This document shows, piece after piece, positions 1-6,755 of a stretch of DNA of 64,000 bases. Made by a program: the position numbers and the translations under genes. The notes under the pieces were generated by a model. The model was not told the origin of the DNA. It saw nothing but the letters and a program-made list of their open reading frames with translations, and made no database searches. Source of the DNA: Kiritimatiellia bacterium (GTDB taxonomy: Bacteria > Verrucomicrobiota > Kiritimatiellia > RFP12 > UBA1067); the NCBI GenBank assembly GCA_017405115.1, contig JAFRBA010000056.1, positions 94,059 to 158,058 on the forward strand, in the 5' to 3' direction. The stretch's first letter is position 1. The number at the start of each line of letters is the position of its first letter.

Positions 1-1761
1 GCCAGCGCGAACCCCTTTGCGGCGGACGAGGCGTATCGTCTTGTCGTTTCGCCGAAGGAGATCGTGGTCGAGGCTCCCGGCCAAAAGGGAGAGCGCATGG
101 CGCGCGCCACGCTTGCTCAGCTGGTGAAGCTGTCAGACGGCGTCCCGCCGTGTTGCGAAATCGCCGACTGGCCGGCTTGCCGCTGGCGCGGCTTCATGCA
201 CGACTGCGGACGGAACTTTCTGGACAAGGGCGAGATACTCAAGCTGCTCGACCTCATGGCGATGTACAAGCTCAATCTCTTCCACTGGCATCTCACCGAC
301 TACTACGGCTGGCGTCTTGAGTCGAAGAAGTATCCGATGCTACAGGCGCCATGGGCGTTTCGCCGCCAGTTGGGCCGGTACTACACCCAGGATGACTTCA
401 GGGAAGTTGTGGCCTACGCGAAGTCCCGCGGCATCGTCGTAATGCCGGAGCTGGACGTCCCGGGGCATTCGCTGGCGTTTCGCCGCGGCCTTGGCATAGG
501 GCATATGGCTGAGTACAGGGTGTGCGGAATCGTCTCCGACCTCATCGACGAGCTCTGTTCGTTGGCCTCTGCCGAGGACATGCCGTTCATTCACATCGGC
601 ACGGACGAGGCCCGTACGCCGTATGAGATGGTGCCGGACTGGTTCTGTCCGGCATGGGCGAGAAAAATCAGGGACAACGGTCGAACGCCGGTTGCCTGGG
701 CACCGGGCAAGTCTCTCGGTGAATCCGACGGCGACAAGTCCGTGAAAATGGTGTGGCGCGAGAACTACAAAGTCGATCCGCATGCGCCTCTACTGGACAC
801 AGTCCGCTGCTATTTCGGCGGGATCGACCCAATGACGTTCCTGAACGGGGCGGTGTTCTCGAAACCTCTTCGCTACGACATTCCAGACGAGAACAAGCTT
901 GGCGTGGTGCTTTGCTCGTGGCACGACGACTACCTGGGCGAAGACACGTCCCGCGTCTGGGGAGACAACTCGTTTGCGCTGGCCATCGTCAGCTACTGCG
1001 ACTTCCAGTGGTCGGGGCGCGCCAAGGACAGGCCTGAGTACCTTGTCAAGCTGCCCCCGCCGGGCACGGCCGAATTCGCCGAGGCGGCGGCGTTCGAGGA
1101 CGCGATGATAGCCAATAGGGACAAGGTCGTCTTGCCGCTCGGCCTGCCGTTTTCCTACGTCAGACAGACTCCGCTTCGCTTCCGCATATCGAATTCGCGG
1201 GGCGAGGTCGTCGCCACTGACGTCGCGCAGGCCACCATTACGATTGCCGATTGCGGGAGTCACGTTTTGAAGCGCGAATCGTCCTATCTGATGGAAACAC
1301 AGGGCGTTGCGTACGTGGAGACGTGGATACACTCTTCCAAGAGCCAGACAATCGGGGCATGGATTGGATTCACCGGCTTCGGGCGTTCCGGCGGACGCTC
1401 CAACGGCCTGCCTGAGGCCGGGGAGTGGGGCAGGTCACCTGGCACCAAGGTGGAGGTGAACGGAGTCGCGGTTCCTGCTCCGAAATGGGTCAATGCAGGC
1501 CTCAAGTGGATGATGACCCACCCAGAGGAGCCGACGAGTAACAACATAAGCGAAACAGCCTTCACCAACGAGGAGTATTTCATGCGCGAGCCTACGCCTA
1601 TAACGCTAAAAGCCGGCTGGAACCACGTGAAGCTGACGGTTACGAAGACAATTGGAGACCAGTGGGGATACAGGTGGCTGGCCACTTTCGTGCCCGTCAC
1701 GCTCGAACGGCATCCCAGAGAGGTCGAGGGGCTCCGGTTTTCCTCTGAATGCGTCAGGTGA
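1..1761 (+). CDS. GH20 beta-N-acetylhexosaminidase, 5' end outside window
   Basis: The reading frame is open from base 1, so the gene begins upstream and 586 residues are visible. Family GH20 removes terminal GlcNAc or GalNAc from glycans by substrate-assisted catalysis. The first 40 residues resemble the end of the small N-terminal domain that precedes the barrel (EAYRLVVSP, ATLAQL). The barrel follows, with WRGFMHDCGRNF, the strand FHWHLTDYYGWRLE, and the catalytic Asp-Glu pair in HIGTDEAR near visible residue 201. From about residue 390 there is a beta-rich domain (YVETWIHSS, GAWIGFTGFGRSGG) that may bind carbohydrate. The GH109-type gene at the other end of the window also acts on N-acetylhexosamines, which fits mucin or host-glycan feeding. 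Export cannot be judged because the N-terminus is missing. Confidence 0.88.
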   Translation, partial: ASANPFAADEAYRLVVSPKEIVVEAPGQKGERMARATLAQLVKLSDGVPPCCEIADWPACRWRGFMHDCGRNFLDKGEILKLLDLMAMYKLNLFHWHLTDYYGWRLESKKYPMLQAPWAFRRQLGRYYTQDDFREVVAYAKSRGIVVMPELDVPGHSLAFRRGLGIGHMAEYRVCGIVSDLIDELCSLASAEDMPFIHIGTDEARTPYEMVPDWFCPAWARKIRDNGRTPVAWAPGKSLGESDGDKSVKMVWRENYKVDPHAPLLDTVRCYFGGIDPMTFLNGAVFSKPLRYDIPDENKLGVVLCSWHDDYLGEDTSRVWGDNSFALAIVSYCDFQWSGRAKDRPEYLVKLPPPGTAEFAEAAAFEDAMIANRDKVVLPLGLPFSYVRQTPLRFRISNSRGEVVATDVAQATITIADCGSHVLKRESSYLMETQGVAYVETWIHSSKSQTIGAWIGFTGFGRSGGRSNGLPEAGEWGRSPGTKVEVNGVAVPAPKWVNAGLKWMMTHPEEPTSNNISETAFTNEEYFMREPTPITLKAGWNHVKLTVTKTIGDQWGYRWLATFVPVTLERHPREVEGLRFSSECVR

Positions 1762-1783
1762 GGGCGCATCCGCGGGGAAAATA

Positions 1784-1792
1784 TGGTATAAT
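1784..1792 (+). promoter_or_regulatory. Extended -10 promoter TGGTATAAT, near-leaderless
   Basis: TGGTATAAT ends only 11 bases before the ATG of the NifU-like gene at 1804. Initiation about 6-7 bases after the hexamer would leave a 5' leader of roughly 5 bases, with no room for a Shine-Dalgarno sequence. No TTGACA-like -35 is visible at the usual spacing. Confidence 0.7.
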
Positions 1793-1803
1793 AGTGTCCC
1801 GTT

Positions 1804-2376
1804 ATGTGGGATTACTCCGAGAAGGTGATGGACCACTTCCGCAACCCGCGGAACGTGGGCAAGATCGAGGCGCCCGACGGCACGGCGACGGTGGGCTCCC
1901 TCGCATGCGGCGACGCCCTGCAGTTCCAGTTCAAGCTGGGGCCGGACGGCAGGATCGCAGAGGCGAAGTTCATGACGTTCGGCTGCGCGAGCGCGATCGC
2001 GTCCAGCTCTGCCCTTACCGAGATGGTGATAGGCAAGACGCTTGAAGAGGCCAAGAAGATAACCAACAAGGACATAGCCGACTACCTTGGCGGCCTGCCT
2101 CCGCAGAAGATGCACTGCAGCGTCATGGGCCGCGAGGCGATGGAGGCCGCGATCCGCAACTACGAGACGGGCGAGAACGCCGACCGCAACCTCGAGGACA
2201 CGATGCTCTGCACGTGCTACAACGTCTCGGAGAACGAAGTAAGGCGCGTGATAACCGAGAACCAGCTCACCACGGTCGAGGAGGTTACGAACTTCACGAA
2301 GGCCGGCGGAGGCTGCGGGAAGTGCCGTCCGAAGATACAGGCCATTCTCGACGAACTCAACGGAGCCCCGAAATGA
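1804..2376 (+). CDS. nifU: NifU-like Fe-S cluster scaffold (IscU domain plus BFD-type [2Fe-2S] domain)
   Basis: This 190-residue scaffold assembles Fe-S clusters for transfer to apo-proteins in the cytoplasm. Residues 1-125 are the IscU/NifU_N domain with its three ligand cysteines in GSLACGDAL, FGCASAIASSS and MHCSVMG. Residues about 135-185 are a BFD-like [2Fe-2S] domain with CTCYNVS and GGCGKC. The third (Nfu) domain of classical NifU is absent. The start is secure because MWDYSEKVMDHF is the normal N-terminus of the family. The stop overlaps the next ATG (ATGA), so the two genes are co-translated. No cysteine desulfurase lies nearby. The promoter at 1784 implies a leader of only a few bases. 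Confidence 0.92.
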   Translation: MWDYSEKVMDHFRNPRNVGKIEAPDGTATVGSLACGDALQFQFKLGPDGRIAEAKFMTFGCASAIASSSALTEMVIGKTLEEAKKITNKDIADYLGGLPPQKMHCSVMGREAMEAAIRNYETGENADRNLEDTMLCTCYNVSENEVRRVITENQLTTVEEVTNFTKAGGGCGKCRPKIQAILDELNGAPK

Positions 2377-3893
2377 AGGTTGGATTCGACAACGAGAAGT
2401 ACCTGAAGGAGCAGTCGGAGGAGATCCGCCGCCGCGCCGGCAAGTACGGGCGGCTGTACCTGGAGTTCGGCGGCAAGCTGATGAACGACTTCCACGCGGC
2501 GCGCTGCCTTCCGGGCTACGACCCGAACGTGAAGCTCCGCCTGCTCCAGACATTGAAGGACCAGGCCGAGGTCATCCTCTGCCTCTTCGCCGGCGACATA
2601 GAGCGCAAGAAGATGCGCGCCGACTTCGGAATCTCCTACGCCGACGACGCGCTCAAGCTGATCGACGACCTCAGGAGCCTCGGGCTGCTCGTGCGCGGCG
2701 TCGTGATCACCCGCTACCAGGAGCAGCACGCGGTGAAGCTGTTCCGCGCCAAGCTGGAGCACCGCGGAGTCAGGGTCTACTACCACTACAAGACGGCGGG
2801 GTATCCGGCGGACGTGGACACGATCGTCTCCGACATGGGCTACGGCAAGAACGAGTACGTGAAGACCGAGCGCCCGATCGTGGTCGTGACAGCGCCGGGC
2901 CCCGGCTCCGGCAAGTTCGCCACCTGCCTCGCGCAGATCTACCACGAGTACCGCATGGGCAACTTCGCCGGCTACGCGAAGTTCGAGTCCTTCCCCGTGT
3001 GGAACCTGCCGCTCGACCATCCGCTGAACATTGCCTACGAGGCCGCGACGATCGACCTCAACGACCGCAACATGCTCGACCCCTACCACAAGGAGGCGTA
3101 CGGCAAGGACACGGTCAACTACAACCGCGACGTGGACGCGTTCCCGCTGCTGGTGGCTATCTGGCAGAAGATGACGAAGGGGGCGTGCCCGTACCGTTCG
3201 CCCACGGACATGGGCGTGAACCGCATAGGCTTCGGCATAATAGACGACGAGGTCGTGCGCAACGCCTCGAAGCAGGAGATAATCCGCCGCTTCCTCCGCT
3301 ACCAGTGCGCTTTCGCAGAGGGCAGTACCGACCGCTCCATGGTGGAGCGAGCGAAGGAGCTCATGGACTCACTCGGGCTCCGCACGGAGGACCGCGTTGT
3401 CGTAGAGGCGGCGCGGCGCACCGCCGAGGAGGCGCGACTGCAGGGCAAGGGCAAGGCCGGCGGCACGATCGTGTCGGGCGCGGCGATCCAGCTGCGCGAC
3501 GGCCGCATCGTGACGGGCAAGAACTCCGACGAGATGCACGCCGCGGCGGCCATGGTGATGAACGCGGTGAAGACGCTCTCCGGAATCCCGTCGCAGATTC
3601 CGCTCATCGCGCCGAACGTCATCCAGTCGATAGCCCACATGAAGCAGGACATCCTGAAGGTCCCCTACACCTCGCTCAACCTGGACGAGGCCCTCATCGG
3701 GCTTGCGATATCGTCTACGACGAACCCCGCCGCGCAGATAGCGATGGAGAAGATCAACGAGCTCAGGAGCTGCGAGGTCCACATGACCCACATGGTCACG
3801 CCCGGGGACGAAGCAGGCCTCAGGCGTCTCGGCTGCCGGTTCACGTCGGATCCATACTACGCGTCGAACGCGCTCTTCACCGGCGAGAGCTGA
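2373..3893 (+). CDS. DUF1846 (UPF0371) family protein
   Basis: This is a 506-residue cytoplasmic protein of the DUF1846/UPF0371 family, which is widespread in anaerobes and has no agreed function. The N-terminus MKVGFDNEKYLKEQSEEI and the following YLEFGGKLMNDFHAARCLPG are hallmarks of the family, and the length matches its usual ~500 residues. A glycine-rich loop GPGSGKFATCLAQIYHEY near residue 177 looks like a nucleotide-binding turn. A second conserved block is CPYRSPTDMGVNRIGFGI. The start at 2373 overlaps the nifU stop (ATGA) and has GGAG upstream. An earlier in-frame start at 2214 lies inside nifU and has no family similarity. Only six bases separate it from the MurC-MurB gene. Confidence 0.85.
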   Translation: MKVGFDNEKYLKEQSEEIRRRAGKYGRLYLEFGGKLMNDFHAARCLPGYDPNVKLRLLQTLKDQAEVILCLFAGDIERKKMRADFGISYADDALKLIDDLRSLGLLVRGVVITRYQEQHAVKLFRAKLEHRGVRVYYHYKTAGYPADVDTIVSDMGYGKNEYVKTERPIVVVTAPGPGSGKFATCLAQIYHEYRMGNFAGYAKFESFPVWNLPLDHPLNIAYEAATIDLNDRNMLDPYHKEAYGKDTVNYNRDVDAFPLLVAIWQKMTKGACPYRSPTDMGVNRIGFGIIDDEVVRNASKQEIIRRFLRYQCAFAEGSTDRSMVERAKELMDSLGLRTEDRVVVEAARRTAEEARLQGKGKAGGTIVSGAAIQLRDGRIVTGKNSDEMHAAAAMVMNAVKTLSGIPSQIPLIAPNVIQSIAHMKQDILKVPYTSLNLDEALIGLAISSTTNPAAQIAMEKINELRSCEVHMTHMVTPGDEAGLRRLGCRFTSDPYYASNALFTGES

Positions 3894-3899
3894 CGCGGC

Positions 3900-5789
3900 A
3901 TGCGCGAGATGGGCTGCCCGAGGAGAATTCACCTCATTGGCGTCGGCGGGGTCGGAATGGCCGCGCTAGCCGCGCTGCTCAAGTCCCGGGGAAACGACGT
4001 CTCCGGCTGCGACCTGAAGGCCACGGCGCGCACACGCTGGCTCGAGTCGCTCGGCATCCACGTGTCGCTTGGACACGACCCTGCGCACCTACGCGGGGCC
4101 GACATGGTGGTGGCGACTCCCGCCGTGTCGGCGGACGAGCCCGAACGCCTCGAGGCTGAGGGCGCGCGACTTCGCGGCGAAGTGCTCGCCGAAATCGTGT
4201 CGAACCACCCCGACTCGATCGCCGTCTGCGGATCGCACGGCAAGACAACCACGGCGACGTGGACGGCGAAGCTTCTCCGTGCGCTCGGCGAGGACCCCTC
4301 GTGGGCGGTCGGAGGGGAGACGGGCGAGTTCCCAGTCGCCGGCGCGGGGCGCGGTCCGCTCGTGGTGGAGGCCGACGAGTCGGATGGCACGCTCGCCCTC
4401 TACCACGCCGGCTTGCTCGTCGTCACCAACTGCGAATACGACCACCCGGACCACTTCGCCACAAGGGAGGACTACTTCGCGTGCTTCGACGCGGCGAGGC
4501 GGAACGCCCGCGACGTCGTCGAGGCGTCGCAGCTCCCACCGGCTGAGTTCCTTGCGGAGGCGCTCGCGCCGCTTGCGCCGCACAACCGCATGAACGCAAG
4601 GGCGGCGGCTGAGGTGGCGATCCGCCGCGGACATTCCGCTGCTGCCGTCGCCGCCGCCCTGCCGTCTGTCGTCGCGCACCTCCCCGACCGCCGCTTCCAG
4701 TTTCTACCATGGCCTTCAACCTCCAACCTTTCCACATTCCACCTTTCCACCTCTCAACCTCTCCTTGTAGCCGACTACGCGCACCATCCAACCGAGATGG
4801 CGTGCGCAGTGCGCATGGCGCGCGAGGTCTGCCGCGGCGCGCTGCGCGTCCTTTTCCAGCCGCATCGGTATTCCCGCACAAAGGCTCTTCTCGCCGACTT
4901 CCCGGCTTCGTTCGCGGGCGCCGACGAGGTCGTGCTCTGTCCGACGTACGCGGCGTTCGAGGAGCCAGTGGAGGGCGGCGACGTGGCAGACCTCTACGCC
5001 GAGTGCCGAAAGTCACTCTCCGACGTCAGGCTCGCCCGAAGCTGCGAGGAGGCGTGGACGCATGCGAGGCGCAGGGCGAAGACGGGCGACGTCACGCTCG
5101 TCCTGGGCGCGGGCGACATCGTATCGCGTCTCAGGGTTCTGCCGTCGAGGCGCATCTGGATCGGCGCGGGCAGCAACACGTGGCGCAGCGACCTCGACCT
5201 CGGAATCGAGTATAGTCGCACGGACGGTCCGGCGGGGCGTCCGGGCGCGGAACTCGGGATACCGTGGATGGCGGGGATCCCGGGCACTGTCGGCGGATGG
5301 GTAAGGATGAACGCGGGCGCGTTCGGGCATTCCATTTCCGAGGTGGTCTCGCGGGTCAAGGTGGACGGCGAATGGGTCGAGGCGGAGGCCTGCGGCTTCG
5401 GCTATCGAGCTTCGAGTCTCCGCGGCGAGATACAGGACGTCGAGTGGGACGCTGACAGGCTCTCGGCGGCTAGGCGCGAAGGCGCTGCGGCCGACTATCT
5501 TGCGCGTCGGCGGAAGTTCCCCCCAGGGACGTTTGGAAGCGTGTTCAAGAACCCGCCCGGGGATTTCGCCGGGAGGCTGCTGGAGGCGGTGGGGGCCAAG
5601 GGCATGCGCGTCGGCGGCGCATATGTCTGGGACGGGCATGCGAACGTGATAGTCCGCGGCGAGGGCGCCACGCCGTCGGACGTCCTGGCGCTGGCGCGCC
5701 TCATGCGCAACCGCGTCCTGTTTCGGCTAGGCGTCAGTCTGGAGCCGGAAGTCTGCGGCCTTGACGAGGCATTGGGGAAAATAGTATAA
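3900..5789 (+). CDS. murC-murB: MurC-MurB fusion: UDP-MurNAc-alanine ligase / UDP-N-acetylenolpyruvoylglucosamine reductase
   Basis: This 629-residue bifunctional enzyme carries two consecutive cytoplasmic peptidoglycan steps. Residues 1 to about 415 are MurC: HLIGVGGVGMAALA for UDP binding, GSHGKTTTATW as the ATP loop, EADESDGT, and DYAHHPTEM opening the third domain. From about residue 418 comes MurB: WIGAGSN, AGIPGTVGGWVRMNAGAFG, the catalytic-serine block GSVFKNP, HANVIV and LEPEVCG. Both halves are shortened. MurC lacks much of the usual segment after the DHPDHF block. MurB lacks the ~50 residues normally before GAGSN and part of its FAD-binding region. A repeat-like insertion sits just before DYAHHP (4714-4764). 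The frame is uninterrupted, so this is a real fusion. ATG 3909 is an alternative start. Confidence 0.88.
   Translation: MREMGCPRRIHLIGVGGVGMAALAALLKSRGNDVSGCDLKATARTRWLESLGIHVSLGHDPAHLRGADMVVATPAVSADEPERLEAEGARLRGEVLAEIVSNHPDSIAVCGSHGKTTTATWTAKLLRALGEDPSWAVGGETGEFPVAGAGRGPLVVEADESDGTLALYHAGLLVVTNCEYDHPDHFATREDYFACFDAARRNARDVVEASQLPPAEFLAEALAPLAPHNRMNARAAAEVAIRRGHSAAAVAAALPSVVAHLPDRRFQFLPWPSTSNLSTFHLSTSQPLLVADYAHHPTEMACAVRMAREVCRGALRVLFQPHRYSRTKALLADFPASFAGADEVVLCPTYAAFEEPVEGGDVADLYAECRKSLSDVRLARSCEEAWTHARRRAKTGDVTLVLGAGDIVSRLRVLPSRRIWIGAGSNTWRSDLDLGIEYSRTDGPAGRPGAELGIPWMAGIPGTVGGWVRMNAGAFGHSISEVVSRVKVDGEWVEAEACGFGYRASSLRGEIQDVEWDADRLSAARREGAAADYLARRRKFPPGTFGSVFKNPPGDFAGRLLEAVGAKGMRVGGAYVWDGHANVIVRGEGATPSDVLALARLMRNRVLFRLGVSLEPEVCGLDEALGKIV
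4714..4764 (+). repeat. Pyrimidine-rich 7-8 bp minisatellite inside murC-murB
   Basis: Degenerate units of the types TCAACC, TTCCACC and CTCAACC repeat about seven times, with almost no G on this strand. The tract is in frame and encodes a Ser/Thr/Leu-rich stretch (STSNLSTFHLSTSQP) between FQFLPW and LLVADYAHHP. Other MurC proteins have only a short turn there. It looks like an inserted or expanded repeat tolerated in a surface loop. Confidence 0.6.
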
Positions 5790-5790
5790 T
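5785..5790 (+). promoter_or_regulatory. -10 TATAAT for tRNA-Arg
   Basis: TATAAT overlaps the last codons and the stop of murC-murB and lies 36 bases before the tRNA. It lacks the TG of the extended box. It would give a short 5' trailer to be removed by RNase P. Confidence 0.55.
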
Positions 5791-5826
5791 TTCCAGAAAA
5801 ACATGGAGGGGGAATGCATCGGACAA

Positions 5827-5903
5827 GGGCCTGTAGCTCATCAGGATAGAGCAGCGGTTTTCTAAACCGCGGGTAGTGGGTTCGAATCCCGCCAGGCCCG
5901 CCA
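5827..5903 (+). tRNA. tRNA-Arg (anticodon UCU)
   Basis: This is a complete 77-base cloverleaf with encoded CCA. The acceptor stem pairs GGGCCTG with CAGGCCC and the discriminator base is G. The anticodon arm is GCGGT/ACCGC around loop TTTCTAA, which gives anticodon TCT reading AGA/AGG. The T-arm contains GTTCGAATC. No integrase or att duplication is visible beside it. Confidence 0.96.
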
Positions 5904-5933
5904 ATCTCTGTCCGTTAACAAACCGTTTACAAT

Positions 5934-5954
5934 CACCGGGTATAATCTCCGGTG
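5934..5954. promoter_or_regulatory. Perfect inverted repeat CACCGG-N9-CCGGTG enclosing TATAAT
   Basis: CACCGG (5934-5939) and CCGGTG (5949-5954) flank a 9-base loop that contains TATAAT. As RNA it would form a hairpin just downstream of the tRNA and could end that transcript. As DNA it resembles an operator over a -10 box. The stronger TGGTATAAT follows at 5975. Confidence 0.45.
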
Positions 5955-5983
5955 TTCAAATCGCAAGGAGGATGTGGTATAAT
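5955..5983 (+). promoter_or_regulatory. Promoter of the Gld-type exporter operon
   Basis: TTCAAA (5955-5960), a 17-base spacer and TATAAT (5978-5983) preceded by TGG give one of the few promoters here with a plausible -35. The start codon at 6014 follows a leader of about 25 bases containing AGGA. Confidence 0.65.
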
Positions 5984-6013
5984 ACCTGCCACTTTTCTGA
6001 AAGGACAACAGGA

Positions 6014-6754
6014 ATGCTTGAAGTAAAATGCCTGAAGAAGGACTTCGGAGGCTTCCACGCGGTGAAGGGGATATCCTTCTCCGTCGCGGAGGGCGAGGTC
6101 CTTGGGTTCCTCGGCCCGAACGGCGCGGGGAAGTCTACAACGATGAGGATGATCACCGGCTTCCTGCCGCCGACATCCGGATCGGCCGCCATCAACGGCC
6201 ACGACATCTCGTCTGACCCGATCGCGGCCAAGAACGACCTCGGGTACCTGCCAGAGGCGGCTCCGAGCTACCGCGCCATGACGGTCGGCGACTATCTCAA
6301 GTTCATCGCCGAGATACGCGGCTGCAAGGACGTGAAGAAGGCCGTCGCCGACGCGATCGCGAAGGCGCAGCTCGGCAAGCGCGCGAACCAGACGATCGAG
6401 ACGCTCTCGAAGGGCTACCGCCAGCGCACCGCGTTCGCCGCGGCGATCATCAACGACCCGAAGGTGCTCATCATGGACGAGCCGACCGACGGCCTCGACC
6501 CGAACCAGAAGTTCGAGGTGCGCAAGATGATCCGCAAGATGGCGGAGGACGAAAAGAAGGCGGTCGTGATCTCGACGCACATCCTCGAGGAGGTCGACGC
6601 CGTCTGCACGCACGTAGTAATAATCTCCGACGGAGAGGCGAAGACGGGGACGGCGGAGAACGCGAAGATCTCCGTAGCGGAGCTGAAGAAGCTCGACCCC
6701 AGCGGCGACCTCGACGTCATCTTCCGCAAGCTCACGATGGGGGAGGCGAAGTAA
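6014..6754 (+). CDS. ABC transporter ATPase, GldA type
   Basis: This is a 246-residue ABC ATPase that would power the permease encoded directly downstream. Visible motifs are Walker A GPNGAGKST near residue 38, the Q-loop region LGYLPEAAP, signature LSKGYRQRT, Walker B VLIMDEPTDGLDP and the switch His in STHILEEV. The pattern matches the GldA/NatA-like exporter ATPases. ATG 6014 was chosen because MLEVKCLKKDFGG is the normal start of the family. The longer frame back to 5876 runs into the tRNA. One base separates it from the next gene. The substrate is unknown. In Bacteroidota the Gld ABC proteins serve gliding, but similar operons occur in non-gliders. Confidence 0.88.
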   Translation: MLEVKCLKKDFGGFHAVKGISFSVAEGEVLGFLGPNGAGKSTTMRMITGFLPPTSGSAAINGHDISSDPIAAKNDLGYLPEAAPSYRAMTVGDYLKFIAEIRGCKDVKKAVADAIAKAQLGKRANQTIETLSKGYRQRTAFAAAIINDPKVLIMDEPTDGLDPNQKFEVRKMIRKMAEDEKKAVVISTHILEEVDAVCTHVVIISDGEAKTGTAENAKISVAELKKLDPSGDLDVIFRKLTMGEAK

Positions 6755-6755
6755 G

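Noticed and set aside
5827..5903. tRNA-Arg as an integration site for the defence island
   Set aside because: The island starts about 6 kb away, with intact flank-type operons in between. No integrase or repeated tRNA 3' end was found.
5876..6013. Longer start for the ABC ATPase at 5876
   Set aside because: It would begin inside the tRNA and add residues without family similarity, upstream of the mapped-looking promoter at 5978.
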